Shown piece after piece: positions 7,904 to 17,208 of a stretch of 64,000 nt of DNA. The stretch is from the NCBI GenBank assembly GCA_963666535.1, contig OY762913.1, positions 2,666,001 to 2,730,000 on the forward strand, read 5' to 3'. A model generated the notes under the pieces. That model worked only from the letters and a program-made list of their open reading frames with translations, was not told where the DNA came from and did no database searches. The position numbers and the translations under genes were made by a program. Each line of letters starts with the position of its first letter. The stretch's first letter is position 1. Origin of the DNA: G963666535 sp963666535. Lineage in GTDB: Bacteria > Bacillota > Clostridia > Oscillospirales > Oscillospiraceae.

Positions 7904-9580
7904 TTACAGCTTAAACACACCGATAATCGTTTTCAGGCTGTCGGCTTGACCGGAAAGCTCCTCGCTGGCGGCCGCGCATTCCTCTGAGACCGCGGCATTG
8001 CTTTGCACGACCTGTGAAACCTGCATGACACCCTCATTGATCTGTTCCAGCGCCGCTGCCTGCTCGTTTGACTTGGTGGCAATGGAATTGATTAGTTGAG
8101 ACGCTTCTGTGATTCCCGATACGATCTTGCCCAACGCCGCTGCCGTCTCGTTTGCGATCTTAGTTCCTGTTTGGACCTTTTTGATGGAGGCCCCAATCAA
8201 ATCAGTTGTTTCCTTGGCTGCTCTGGTGGACTGCGCCGCCAAATTTTTGACTTCCTCGGCTACCACGGCAAACCCCTTGCCCTGTTGTCCGGCGCGGGCC
8301 GCCTCCACTGCCGCATTGAGCGCCAAAATGTTTGTCTGGAATGCAATATCCTCAATCACCTTAATAATTTTGCCGATACTATCTGAAGAATTGTTGATCT
8401 CATCCATCGCGCTGAGCATCAGGGCCATTTGGCTGTTGCCCTCTTCCGCGTCCTTTTTAATGCTCTTTGCAAGCTCGTCGGTCGTTTGTGCGTTCTGGGC
8501 GTTTTGAGTCGTCTGAGTGGTAACTTCCTCCAAAGAGGCCGTCAGCTCCTCCACCGCGCTGGCCTGTTCCGTGGCGCCCTGCGAAAGCGACATGCTGGAC
8601 CCGGCCACCAGTTTGGACCCCGAATCCACCTGGTCAGAGGACGTGACGATGGAGGACGCAAGCGTGTGGAATTTCCCCACCAGTTCGGTAAGCGCCTTTC
8701 CTATTACGTCAAACTCCGATCTGACCGTTATTACCGTGGTCAGGTCGCCGCTGGCAATTGCCTGGGTTTTCTGCGCCTGCTCGGCTGTGCTTGCAACCAC
8801 CTTGTTGAAAGAACCCGCAAGCGTTCCCACCTCATCTTTTCTTTTCGACAAAAGCAGGTCCTTTTCCTCGATGACTTTTTTCAAATCAATATCCCCGACT
8901 GCCAACAGTTCTGCAAATGCGGCAAACTTTTGCATCGGTTTGCTGATCATACCGGATATATACCTGGCCAGAAGCATGGCGGTAACAAAGGATATGACAA
9001 TTACGGCAAGCATTATGATCACGGTATTTCTTGCATTTGCCGCGTTATCGGCAGCTGTTTTGGATGCTGCTGCTGAAACCTGCTCAAACAATGTTGAAAA
9101 CTCATCCCGCAGCGTAATCCCCAATGTGACGATCTCTTGATCAAGCACTTGCGTTTCCCCTTTGAGCGCAGCCTCGTTCATTGTGATTGTGGTCGACTTG
9201 TACGTATCCCAGTCTTTCTGTATCTGGGTAAGAAGCGCAGTGATTTCGGGATCTTTAATGGTTTCATGACATTGGGCAAGAAGCTCGTCCATTTGGCTGA
9301 AATTATCGTTTAATTCAGCCACAATTTGTTCCATGGACGTCTGATCATCCGTGTAAATTCGCTTCAAGCTGTTGTATCGAATCTGCATAAATGTGACACC
9401 GGTGGACCCGGCATACTGAAGACCCACTGTATCTTCCTCATAAAGTGTGGTGTCGTTGCTTTCTATCGAAATAATTCCAATAATGCCAACAGCACCTACA
9501 AGGACCGACAAGATAGCTACGATTAAAAACCCAGTGATCAGCTTTTTGGAAATTTTCGCATTCTCAAACCACTTTTTCAT
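7904..9580 (-). CDS. Methyl-accepting chemotaxis protein, paralogue of the neighbouring receptor
   Basis: A 558-residue chemoreceptor with the same layout as its neighbour: helix, four-helix-bundle sensor, helix, HAMP and signalling domain with IAFQTNILALNAAVEAARAG. It is nearly identical in the signalling half, while the sensor helix region differs (for example RIYTDDQTSMEQ against RLYAEDQASLEQ), consistent with a changed ligand after duplication. The start at 9580 (MKKWFENAKISKK) matches that of the paralogue. Its untranslated leader is unusually long (about 480 bases). Confidence 0.92.
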   Translation of the reverse strand: MKKWFENAKISKKLITGFLIVAILSVLVGAVGIIGIISIESNDTTLYEEDTVGLQYAGSTGVTFMQIRYNSLKRIYTDDQTSMEQIVAELNDNFSQMDELLAQCHETIKDPEITALLTQIQKDWDTYKSTTITMNEAALKGETQVLDQEIVTLGITLRDEFSTLFEQVSAAASKTAADNAANARNTVIIMLAVIVISFVTAMLLARYISGMISKPMQKFAAFAELLAVGDIDLKKVIEEKDLLLSKRKDEVGTLAGSFNKVVASTAEQAQKTQAIASGDLTTVITVRSEFDVIGKALTELVGKFHTLASSIVTSSDQVDSGSKLVAGSSMSLSQGATEQASAVEELTASLEEVTTQTTQNAQNAQTTDELAKSIKKDAEEGNSQMALMLSAMDEINNSSDSIGKIIKVIEDIAFQTNILALNAAVEAARAGQQGKGFAVVAEEVKNLAAQSTRAAKETTDLIGASIKKVQTGTKIANETAAALGKIVSGITEASQLINSIATKSNEQAAALEQINEGVMQVSQVVQSNAAVSEECAAASEELSGQADSLKTIIGVFKL

Positions 9581-9797
9581 ACTCCCATACCCCTTCTTTT
9601 TCAACACTATTGCGGAAAAAGCCATCTAATCGGGTTTTACGGCATAGATTTTTACATTTTTGACCTCATCACGGCCAAATGTAAGGCGGACACTATCAGT
9701 TGAAAAGCTGCAAGATAGTTTGCTCCGCAACACGTTATCTGTCGTTGACCCGCCGAATATCGGCTTGACTGCTTTCTCCGCTTTCCATATATCTCCC
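9581..9797 (-). other. Extra leader segment of chemoreceptor 2
   Basis: These bases separate the conserved leader block from the coding start. About 160 of them have no counterpart in copy 1. I see no convincing frame and no terminator-like hairpin. Confidence 0.4.
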
Positions 9798-9940
9798 AAA
9801 CAAGCCTCTAGTTAATCCGGGATATCCACGCAGGAAATTGTCATGCTTCAAAAACGCTATCCACAAACACAGCAAACCATCCGCCAATCAAGTTCACCGC
9901 CTTGCGCATACCTGCCGTCAACCTCCTTTTCCTTTATTTA
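9798..9940 (-). other. Conserved leader block of chemoreceptor 2 (possible structured RNA)
   Basis: This is the second copy of the 143-base block at 7358-7500, with the same length and about 90% identity. A 22-codon frame (9909-9841) is preserved in length but not in amino-acid sequence, which argues for an RNA or DNA function rather than a leader peptide. Confidence 0.4.
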
Positions 9941-10050
9941 GCCCTAAGCTTCCCTTCCCTAACGGGGACAACCGTTTCCTTTTGCTCAATGTTGGTCTTT
10001 CAAAAAGTGGATCCCATTGCAGTTGGGATTATCGTCCCTTTCCACTTTCC

Positions 10051-10073
10051 CTATATATCGACTTATTTCGACA
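10051..10073 (-). promoter_or_regulatory. Promoter-like block with a Spo0A-box-like heptamer, receptor 2
   Basis: On the minus strand this reads ATGTCGAAATAAGTCGATAT followed by ATAG; TGTCGAA is at 10073-10067. The block matches that of receptor 1 except for two bases and marks the likely transcription start region. Confidence 0.35.
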
Positions 10074-10323
10074 TCTAAATACGACCAAATCTTGGTAACC
10101 TATGAATTGCGATGTTGACGAGCGTTATCTATCATGCTCCCACCGTTGCTCCTGTTCGGCTTTTTCCTGGACGCCAATCTCAAAACGATGGCGCAGCATG
10201 GCATTTTCTATGCCAATGCCTACAACTCGGCCGTAGGTTTCTTTTCTTAGATGCCATTGCATGTTAAACAGCCCAGACTTGTACATACTAGTAAGAACGC
10301 AACATCGCAAAGGAGCAGAATGA

Positions 10324-12111
10324 ATGAAACGCATGCGAGATTTTCTTGGACTGATTGGAAAAGGTATTTCCGTCGCCACTACCCGATTCCCCCTTACGGT
10401 AATCAGTCTTGCGGGTGCCACAGCACTCATCTGCCGTATGATTTGGCTTCAGGGCTCGATGCCTTTGCTGCTTGAGAAACTTGTCTTCACATTTCTGGTC
10501 GCCGCCATTCTGGCAATGGCAGCTCAGTTTGCCATGGAGCGGTTTGACCGGCTACGCCGGCTGCGCCTGGTCATGTATGGGATCTCTGCGCTGCTCTCGG
10601 CAGGTTACTTGCTGATTCTATGGCCAGCGCCCGAGATAAGCCCCGAAATTGGGGTCCGTACCGTTGTTACTGTCTTCGCCTTGATCTGTGCGGTGCTATG
10701 GCTGCCGTCTGTCCACAGAAAGACGGATTTTAACAGAATTGCTCTGATCCACTTTAAATCCGTTTTTACCTCGGTCTTGTATGCCGCGGTATTGTCGGCC
10801 GGCATTTCAGCTATCCTTGCGGCGGTAAACATTCTGCTGTTTCCTGTCAGCAGCACCGCATATGCTTATACGATGGCTATTGTGTGGATCATGTTTGCAA
10901 CCGTCTATTACCTGTCGCTGCTGCCGAAATTCAATTCAGGGCAGGAATGGGATGTCGAAACGTTGGTCAGGGCCGGTAAATATCCAAAATTTTTGGAGAT
11001 ACTGGTTTCCTATATCGCGATTCCTCTTATGGCTGCGTATACCGTGGTACTGTTTGCCTACTTTGTCAAAATTCTAATTGCATTTAAATGGCCAACGGGA
11101 CAGCTTGGCCCCATGGTCCTGGCTTACTCAGCCGTCGGCATTTTTCTGTTTGTGCTATCAAGCCTGCTGGAAAACCGCTTTGCGGTTTTGTACCGTAGGG
11201 TCTTCCCCAAAGTGCTCGTTCCCGTGGTTGTTATGCAGCTCATTTCGGTGGGCATACGACTCAACGCTTATGGGGTAACGGAATCCAGATACTATTTAGC
11301 TCTGTTCGGGATTTTTTCCATTATCATTGGTATTTTACTGAGTATCCGGCCAGTATCACGCAACGGCATCATTGCACTACTCGCCGCCGTCTTTGCCATC
11401 TTTTCCATCACCCCCCCGTTGGATGCGTTTACCGTATCACGGCTGAGCCAAATAAACCGTATTGAAAAAATCCTTCAGGCGGAAGGTATCTTGACTGACG
11501 ATAAATTAACGCCCAAATCTGACGCATCCCAGCATACGATGATTGAAAGCACTAACATCCTCTCTTATTTGGATGGGCGCGGCCAGCTTGCGTATCTCGA
11601 CTGGCTGCCAAGTGACTTTAATGTGAGCCAAGACATGGAAAGCAGCCTCGGATTTGGGCCGACCTTTTCAACCAGTGTCGGGGAGGAAACCAAATATTTT
11701 TATGCCTCCCTTGACCCGCAAGCGCCGGTAAACATCTCCGGCTATGATGTTTCAGTCTATCTATACTCCGGCCGTTATGAAAACGGCAATGCAATTTCTC
11801 CCATCCATTTTTCGGTGCGGGGTAACGAGTATGAGCTATCGGTGGAGCGCTTGTCTAACCTTGAGGCACGCGTATCGGTGAAAAGCCAGGAAGGCGCAGA
11901 ACTGATTGCAACCGGTCTTTATGAATTTGCAAACAATCTCAGTGATGGCAGCCGCATATCCAAAGATGCCATGCCTCTGGAAAAAATGACTTTGGATGTG
12001 ACTGAGAACGACTGCAAATTGAGGATCATTTTTCAAAGCATCAGCGCCACCTCGGAAGGGTCAGATCGTGGGGCAGACTATGCCGTAACCGTGCTGTTTG
12101 GAGCGCCCTAA
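10324..12111 (+). CDS. DUF4153 polytopic membrane protein
   Basis: A 595-residue protein with about twelve hydrophobic segments in the first two-thirds (residues ~15-370) and a soluble extracytoplasmic-looking tail (about 375-595) rich in charged and aromatic residues. The membrane part, with SSLLENRFAVLYRRVFPK, fits the DUF4153 family, whose biochemical role is not established. AAGGAG at 10310-10315 precedes the ATG at 10324 with 8-base spacing. It is divergently placed from the chemoreceptors, and 10,099-10,323 shows no other gene. It is the last clear host gene before the mobile element. Confidence 0.75.
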   Translation: MKRMRDFLGLIGKGISVATTRFPLTVISLAGATALICRMIWLQGSMPLLLEKLVFTFLVAAILAMAAQFAMERFDRLRRLRLVMYGISALLSAGYLLILWPAPEISPEIGVRTVVTVFALICAVLWLPSVHRKTDFNRIALIHFKSVFTSVLYAAVLSAGISAILAAVNILLFPVSSTAYAYTMAIVWIMFATVYYLSLLPKFNSGQEWDVETLVRAGKYPKFLEILVSYIAIPLMAAYTVVLFAYFVKILIAFKWPTGQLGPMVLAYSAVGIFLFVLSSLLENRFAVLYRRVFPKVLVPVVVMQLISVGIRLNAYGVTESRYYLALFGIFSIIIGILLSIRPVSRNGIIALLAAVFAIFSITPPLDAFTVSRLSQINRIEKILQAEGILTDDKLTPKSDASQHTMIESTNILSYLDGRGQLAYLDWLPSDFNVSQDMESSLGFGPTFSTSVGEETKYFYASLDPQAPVNISGYDVSVYLYSGRYENGNAISPIHFSVRGNEYELSVERLSNLEARVSVKSQEGAELIATGLYEFANNLSDGSRISKDAMPLEKMTLDVTENDCKLRIIFQSISATSEGSDRGADYAVTVLFGAP

Positions 12112-12403
12112 AACACCTTGCGCCGGGTTGTCCAGGTTCTGTTTGTTTTAAAAGGGAGAGGGGGCCACATGAGCCAGATGAATCGGAGCTCCCTCTCTTA
12201 ATAATGTCTGCTGAACATTCAACTGTGCGGGCAAATCTCCAACCGAAACCCTCCGCTCGCATTCTGCTCCTGCAAAAAAGGTCGCCAGAGACATTCTTTT
12301 GGCTTTTAGCATGACGCTTTCCCTCGCTTTTCGGTATCATGCCTTCAGTATAAACTTCCGTCTGTCCCTCTATCTGGGATTTCTACCTGCCTGACACAAG
12401 GAG
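12112..12403. other. Intergenic stretch between host gene and element edge
   Basis: I find no gene here. An 18-base sequence, aataatgtctgctgaaca (12200-12217), also occurs just past the stop of the URO-D-like gene (1534-1551). The surrounding bases differ. Confidence 0.4.
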
Positions 12404-12579
12404 ATAACCACTTTCCCATATGTAAATGTGGGGGCGCGGAAAATCTGCGGATTTCCTGCGGAATAGGTGAACTGTGTGAGTTCGAATACACAGGCACGTC
12501 TGATGTTACCGAAGACATTGCCGAAACCGCAATTATTTTTGACGGGCAAAATAGGGCAAAAAAGTCCCAAGAAGCCTGA
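12404..12579 (+). pseudogene. Possible coding remnant, Cys-rich short peptide
   Basis: One frame is open to the TGA at 12577-12579 and reads protein-like: CKCGGAENLRISCGIGELCE, then a tail rich in acidic residues ending AKKSQEA. AAGGAG lies near 12400, but there is no usable ATG, GTG or TTG at the right distance, so it may be a truncated gene end left by element insertion. The stop lies inside the 5' arm of the hairpin at 12566. I do not recognise the family. Confidence 0.3.
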
Positions 12580-12618
12580 TGTCCTGCGGTTTTACCGCAG
12601 GACATCAGGCTTCTTGGG
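12566..12618. terminator. Perfect 25-bp hairpin beside the recombinase genes
   Basis: The arm at 12566-12590 (starting cccaagaagcctgatgtcct) is repeated perfectly inverted at 12594-12618 around a 3-base loop. On the minus strand the stem is followed by acttttttgcc, giving a U-run, so it can terminate the recombinase transcript that ends at 12792. It may also mark the border between host and element. Confidence 0.65.
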
Positions 12619-12791
12619 GATAAATATGGAGCAATGGTGGAAAAAAGATTTTTCTATTTTGACTCAAAATTTTCAGGAAGTATAAAAATTTTACGCATTT
12701 CTCATATGGCATTACGCTTCCTCCACTAACCGTGACAACCGCAGAAATTTTCCGTGGGTATCGCCAGTAATATAGATCATGCTATCCTCCG

Positions 12792-14411
12792 TTATATAAT
12801 CTGCTCGATTTCCGTTCCATCTTTGAAACGGACGAGCAGTTTTTCTTTGCTGATGACCTTGACGGCGCTGACGAGTTGCCGAACAGTCAGTTCATCAAAA
12901 GTGGTGATGCCGGTGCTGACCGACTCCAGTTCCGCTGCGATCTGGTTCATTTTGAGGTCTGCGTCGGCGGTATTTTTCTGCGTTTTTTCCAGCTCGGCGC
13001 GTTTGGCGATGAGCGCGGAAAACTCCATGCTGACCTTGTTCATTTCCTCGTCATACGATGTACACTCCGCTCCTTTCCCCGCAGCGAGCTGCAGGAGATA
13101 AAACTGTCGCTCTCGCAGTTCCTTTAGTCTGCTGTCGATGGCGGGGATGCTCATTTCGCCGTCACCTTTTGTGATGGACGCCGTGATGCTGTCCATCAGC
13201 AGTTCCTTCATGGTTTTGAGGCTGAACATCTCGTTCATGGCGGCGACCACAGCGGTATGGATGTCGCATTCCATCAGTGTGGGAGAATCCTTGCAGAGCT
13301 TTTTGCCGTAATCAAGGCGGCTAATGCACCGCCACACGATTTTCTTACCTTCGGGTCGGCTCCATGTGACGCGGCGGTATGGGGCGCCGCAGTTTCCGCA
13401 GACCAAAAGCTCGGTCAGTACATATTTGCCGCTGTATTTCGCCAGCTCTGTTTTAGCGGAGGCGGTCACTTTTTTGAGGCTTGCGCGCCGCGCCATTTCC
13501 TCCTGCACCCGCTGGAAGGTCACGCGGTCGATGATGGCGGGGTGGCAGTCGTGGACGTAGTATTTGGGGAGCTCGCCGTTATTCTTCTTTGACTGGCGGG
13601 TGAAGAGGTCGGAGATGTAGGTCTTTTGGAGCAGGGCGTCCCCGATGTATTTTTCGTTTTGCAGCATATTTCGGATGACGCCGTCGTTCCATTTATCATT
13701 GCCGCGAGCAGTTTTGAAACCGTCGGCTTCGAGATCCGCGATGATTTTCGCTACGCTGTGCCCCAGCAGGTACCGTGAGAAAATCCTGCGGACGGTTTCC
13801 GCTTCATCGGGGTCAATTTCAGGCAAGCCGTCCTCGCCCTGACGGTACCCAAGGAACCCGGCGTAGTGGTAGTAAACCTTGCCGTCCTTGAAGTTCTTCC
13901 GATGCCCCCATTTGACGTTGCCGCTCATTGACTCGCTTTCGGCCTGTGCCTGGCTCATCATAAAAGTGAGGATCATCTCGTTGTCCATATGAAGGGTATT
14001 TACATTTTCCTTTTCGAAGTAAACGCCCACGTCCATCCGCTTGAGCCTTCTGACATAGTCCAGGCCGTCCAGCGTGTTGCGACAGAAGCGGGACACCGAT
14101 TTGGTGATGACGAGGTCAACCTTGCCTTTTTCGCAGGCTCTTATCATCCGGTTGAATTCCTTGCGCCTCTTTGTGGAGGTTCCGGTGATGCCCTCATCTG
14201 CAAACATATCCACCATCGTCCACTCCGGTTGGGCGCCGATTCTTTCGGTGTAATATTCAATCTGCGCCTTGTAGCTTCCGAGTTGCTCCTCCGAGTCGGT
14301 GGACACTCGGCAGTATGGGGCTACGCGCAAATGCTTTTTGCGGAAATCCTTTTCAGTCATCTGCGGGTCGGCAGGAATGACCGTTACTTTTTTCTGAGCG
14401 GTTGCAGGCAT
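12792..14411 (-). CDS. Large serine recombinase (element integrase/excisionase), copy 3
   Basis: A 539-residue large serine recombinase. The resolvase domain (about 30-175) contains the nucleophile region YCRVSTDSEEQ and the ITKSVSRFCRN arginine motif. A recombinase DNA-binding domain (about 190-320) and a Cys4 zinc ribbon (CGNCGAPYRR with CISRLDYGKKLC) follow, then a coiled coil. Such enzymes cut and rejoin attachment sites through a 5' phosphoserine link. The ATG at 14411 (MPATAQKK) is chosen because AAGGAG stands 8 bases before it; an ATG at 14429 lacks a site. It is the distal gene of a three-gene overlapping cluster. Confidence 0.9.
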   Translation of the reverse strand: MPATAQKKVTVIPADPQMTEKDFRKKHLRVAPYCRVSTDSEEQLGSYKAQIEYYTERIGAQPEWTMVDMFADEGITGTSTKRRKEFNRMIRACEKGKVDLVITKSVSRFCRNTLDGLDYVRRLKRMDVGVYFEKENVNTLHMDNEMILTFMMSQAQAESESMSGNVKWGHRKNFKDGKVYYHYAGFLGYRQGEDGLPEIDPDEAETVRRIFSRYLLGHSVAKIIADLEADGFKTARGNDKWNDGVIRNMLQNEKYIGDALLQKTYISDLFTRQSKKNNGELPKYYVHDCHPAIIDRVTFQRVQEEMARRASLKKVTASAKTELAKYSGKYVLTELLVCGNCGAPYRRVTWSRPEGKKIVWRCISRLDYGKKLCKDSPTLMECDIHTAVVAAMNEMFSLKTMKELLMDSITASITKGDGEMSIPAIDSRLKELRERQFYLLQLAAGKGAECTSYDEEMNKVSMEFSALIAKRAELEKTQKNTADADLKMNQIAAELESVSTGITTFDELTVRQLVSAVKVISKEKLLVRFKDGTEIEQII

Positions 14412-14425
14412 TTTCAGTTCTCCTT

Positions 14426-15280
14426 TCATCTGGATTCAAGGACTTTTCCATTTATCAGCCGCAGGCTGAGCTGTCCGTCGGCTTCAAAGCCGATTTCCCG
14501 CACGGCGGTTTTGAAAAGCTCGCCGCAGATAGTTTCGTCTATAGGGCGGCAGTCAAGCTGATCCCGCAGCTTCCGCATTTTGTAATGCGGGGTGCAGTCG
14601 GGCAGTCCGCTGTATTTTTCGGCGGCGCAGGCCAGTATCAGCATCTTGGTATATTCGGTGCTTGACTCTGTCTTGTTCAGCTCACGGGTCACTTCGTTTT
14701 GGATGCGTACAACCTCCAGCGTTAGCTCACCGTCATGCCGGGGCATGGGCCAGTCTAAGAGGGATGGATTCCGCGCCAGCGTGATCAGTCTTTCCGCAAG
14801 AGCGGCACGGACATCTTTATCCTCTATGTAGTGGCGGTTGCCGCAGCCATCGTTTTCGCAGTACCAGCGCGCCTTTCCGGCCGACTTGGTGTCGCGGAGC
14901 ATCCTTGCCCCGCAGATCCCGCAGACCGCTTTTTCGCGGATAGGCTCGATGTAATCGGGACAGGGCGCATAGCTTGTCTTGCCGCCGCGCAGAAGCTGAA
15001 CCCCCATGAAGGTTTCGGGCTCTATGACAGCGGGATAGCCCTTTTCGCCGAGATATCGCTCGTTTTCAAGGATGCGCTTGACCATGTGCTTGTTCCAATC
15101 GGCGGTGCGGCTGTGGTAACGGATGCCCCTGCGCGTCATCTCATCGGCGATTTTGCTGTAGGCGGCGCCGTCAAGGTAGAGTTTGAAAATGTCCCTGACC
15201 GCCACGGATTCTGACGAGTAGCACAATACCTCGCCTTTTTTCATGACGTATCCGAAAGGGATTGTTCTTTGCCATGCCAT
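14426..15280 (-). CDS. Recombinase-domain protein without the serine catalytic domain
   Basis: A 284-residue protein that begins directly in the recombinase DNA-binding domain (IPFGYVMKKGEVLCYSSES through ILENERYLGEKGYPAVI) and carries a zinc ribbon (CGICGARM with CENDGCGNRH), but has no resolvase domain and no catalytic serine. Its start overlaps the stop of the upstream recombinase (TAATG at 15280), showing translational coupling. It likely acts as a DNA-binding partner or directionality factor of the two complete recombinases; this role is inferred. The full length of the domain and good ribosome context argue against simple decay. Confidence 0.75.
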   Translation of the reverse strand: MAWQRTIPFGYVMKKGEVLCYSSESVAVRDIFKLYLDGAAYSKIADEMTRRGIRYHSRTADWNKHMVKRILENERYLGEKGYPAVIEPETFMGVQLLRGGKTSYAPCPDYIEPIREKAVCGICGARMLRDTKSAGKARWYCENDGCGNRHYIEDKDVRAALAERLITLARNPSLLDWPMPRHDGELTLEVVRIQNEVTRELNKTESSTEYTKMLILACAAEKYSGLPDCTPHYKMRKLRDQLDCRPIDETICGELFKTAVREIGFEADGQLSLRLINGKVLESR

Positions 15281-16866
15281 TAGCGCACCGTCCTTTCAAT
15301 CGTTTCCAGCAGCTCAAGACCGTTGTGAAGCCGTATTTTCAGTTGTTCCTCTGAGATCACGATGATCTTGTCCACCAGCGTTTCAAAGATGTCCTCCGTG
15401 ATATCTTCTAAAAATTCCGGGCTGCCCTCCAGGTAGTCCAGCATGGTTTCGGTGGCTTTGATCTGCCCATCCTCTCCGGCGGTTTCCAAAATGCGGCGGC
15501 GCTGTCCGCGCAACTCCCGCAGTTTGAAGTCGATTTCGTCCACCTGGGATAAATAAAGAGCAGAATCTACATATCCTTTCGACTTAAGTCGGACAAGGAC
15601 GAGATTCTGCTCGGTAAGCTGTGCGATTTCTTTGTCTATATCATTGATTTTTCGATTGGAGCGGAGTTCCTTTTCCCGAAGCTCCATAAGCTGTTCCAGA
15701 AGCGGGGTGAGGATTTGCCGGTGGTATTTTCGGAGCTTGTGGTAAAGCCGGAGAATTGCTTCCGTGATCTGCGTTTCCGGTATCTGCGATATCGGGCAGC
15801 AGTCCTTTTGGCGGTCGCGCTTACGGCAAGTCCAGTAGACCTTTCCGCTGTCGGTCTTTTTTCGAAACACCGTGCCGCAGTTTCCGCAGAGGATTTTCTG
15901 TGCAAGCAAGGACGCATTCGCGGCTCCGCTGGATTTTTCTTGTGCCCTTCGGCTCTGGAGCAAGGTCTGCACCCGCTCAAAATCCTCAGTTGAAATAATC
16001 GGCTCATGGCAGTCCTCCACAAAATACTTGGGCTTTTGCCCCTTGTTGCGCACCTGCCGGAACGGGATGTCGTCGGTGGCGAAGCTCTTTTGCCAGATCA
16101 TATTGCCTGTGTAGGAAATGTTGGTCAGGATATATGCTACCGTGCTGTGGTACCAGATCTCCCGACCGTTCGACCGGGGGATGCCCAGCCCGGTGAGCTC
16201 CCTTGCGATATCGTCCTTGCCCTGTCCGCTAAGATAGGCGGAGTAGATGTACCGCACTATGTCGGCTTCTTCGGTGACGACCTCCAAGGAACGTCCCACA
16301 AGCCGGTAGCCGTAAGGTGTCGATGGGGATACAAAATCACCCTTTTCCATACGGATGCGCATGCTGATGCGCATATTGCTTGAGTGGTTGGTGGATTCCA
16401 TCTGTGAAAAGGCGCCGTATATGGTAGCGATCTGCTCCGAGTTCATTTTCCCCGTGTCGATGTTCTCTTTCTCGAAGTGGATGGATATCCCCAGCCTCAG
16501 AAGCTCCCGAACATACTGGATATATTCCTTGGTATTTCGGGCGAAGCGAGAGATGGACTTTACGAGGATGCGGTCAATTTTTCCGTCTCTGCAATCCTGT
16601 AACATGCGGTTGAAATCGTCGCGTTTGCTTGCCACGAGTCCGGAGATACCCTCGTCGGCGTAAATGTCCGCCAACTCCCAATCCTCATGACCGGCGATAT
16701 GCTTGGTGTAGTAGTCAACCTGCGCGATGTAGGAGTTCTGCTGGTCGTCCGACTCGCTGCTGACGCGGGCGTATGCCGCCACGCGGAGTCTGGCGATTTT
16801 CTGTTTTCTGGCCTCTATGACTGTTATTTTCGGCGGCGCTGCCGCGGCTAAGTTTGTTTGAAACAT
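15280..16866 (-). CDS. Large serine recombinase, copy 1
   Basis: A 528-residue large serine recombinase. The resolvase domain has YARVSSESDDQQNSY (nucleophile Ser) and the LVKSISRFARNTKE motif; the recombinase domain follows from about 190, then the Cys4 ribbon (CGNCGTVFRKK with CRKRDRQKDCC) and a C-terminal coiled coil. AAGGAGGG precedes the ATG at 16866. It is the first gene of the three-recombinase cluster and shares only family-level similarity with copy 3, so the two may act together as a heteromer. Confidence 0.9.
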   Translation of the reverse strand: MFQTNLAAAAPPKITVIEARKQKIARLRVAAYARVSSESDDQQNSYIAQVDYYTKHIAGHEDWELADIYADEGISGLVASKRDDFNRMLQDCRDGKIDRILVKSISRFARNTKEYIQYVRELLRLGISIHFEKENIDTGKMNSEQIATIYGAFSQMESTNHSSNMRISMRIRMEKGDFVSPSTPYGYRLVGRSLEVVTEEADIVRYIYSAYLSGQGKDDIARELTGLGIPRSNGREIWYHSTVAYILTNISYTGNMIWQKSFATDDIPFRQVRNKGQKPKYFVEDCHEPIISTEDFERVQTLLQSRRAQEKSSGAANASLLAQKILCGNCGTVFRKKTDSGKVYWTCRKRDRQKDCCPISQIPETQITEAILRLYHKLRKYHRQILTPLLEQLMELREKELRSNRKINDIDKEIAQLTEQNLVLVRLKSKGYVDSALYLSQVDEIDFKLRELRGQRRRILETAGEDGQIKATETMLDYLEGSPEFLEDITEDIFETLVDKIIVISEEQLKIRLHNGLELLETIERTVR

Positions 16867-16957
16867 CTTTTTTCCCTCCTTTCAACGACACACATTACTA
16901 CACCTTGGGGCACATAGCTATTCTTTAATTGATAACAAACGGAAAATTATATAGGGG

Positions 16958-17116
16958 TCAGAAAGGGGCGATTATCGTGGGGCGGAGTCTGCGTTCCAAG
17001 TCCTTTTTGATCAGCTCCAGCTCCTTATCCATCATGCCGGTCCTGGTGGCAAGGACTGTGAGCTGCTGCAGCGCGGCAACAAACATGAGATTATCCGTTA
17101 TCTGAGCGCTTGTCAT
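16958..17116 (-). CDS. Small conserved-looking protein upstream of the recombinases
   Basis: A 52-residue frame starting MTSAQITDNLMFVAALQQLT and ending in RRLRPTIIAPF, with GGAGGAATT immediately before the ATG at 17116. It has an amphipathic helix followed by a strongly charged helix (MMDKELELIKKDLERRL). The size, helical pattern and place before the recombinases suggest a small regulator of excision, but I do not recognise a named family. Confidence 0.6.
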   Translation of the reverse strand: MTSAQITDNLMFVAALQQLTVLATRTGMMDKELELIKKDLERRLRPTIIAPF

Positions 17117-17157
17117 AGTAAATTCCTCCTTTGGTTTTCCTTAATGGCACAAAAACA

Positions 17158-17208
17158 GGGATCGCTCAACAAGAGCTTCTTTGCGGTAATTTTGGGCAGA
17201 GCGATCCC
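17158..17208 (-). terminator. Intrinsic terminator upstream of the recombinase operon
   Basis: gggatcgctc (17158-17167) pairs with gagcgatccc (17199-17208). On the minus strand the stem is followed by tgtttttgtg. It ends whatever is transcribed from 17.2-17.7 kb, and lies about 40 bases before the 52-residue gene, so it may act as an attenuator. Confidence 0.65.

Larger units (their letters stand above)
7782..10170 (-). repeat. Copy 2 of the tandem chemoreceptor duplication
   Basis: This is the upstream copy of the unit described at 5485-7720: hairpin, receptor gene, 143-base leader block, promoter block and a distal flank. The two receptors differ at scattered positions, mostly in the sensor domain, so the duplication is not recent. 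Confidence 0.75.

Noticed and set aside
12475..12510. tRNA-like T arm (gagttcgaata) near the element edge
   Set aside because: The five bases either side of TTCGAAT do not pair properly, and no acceptor or anticodon arms are present.
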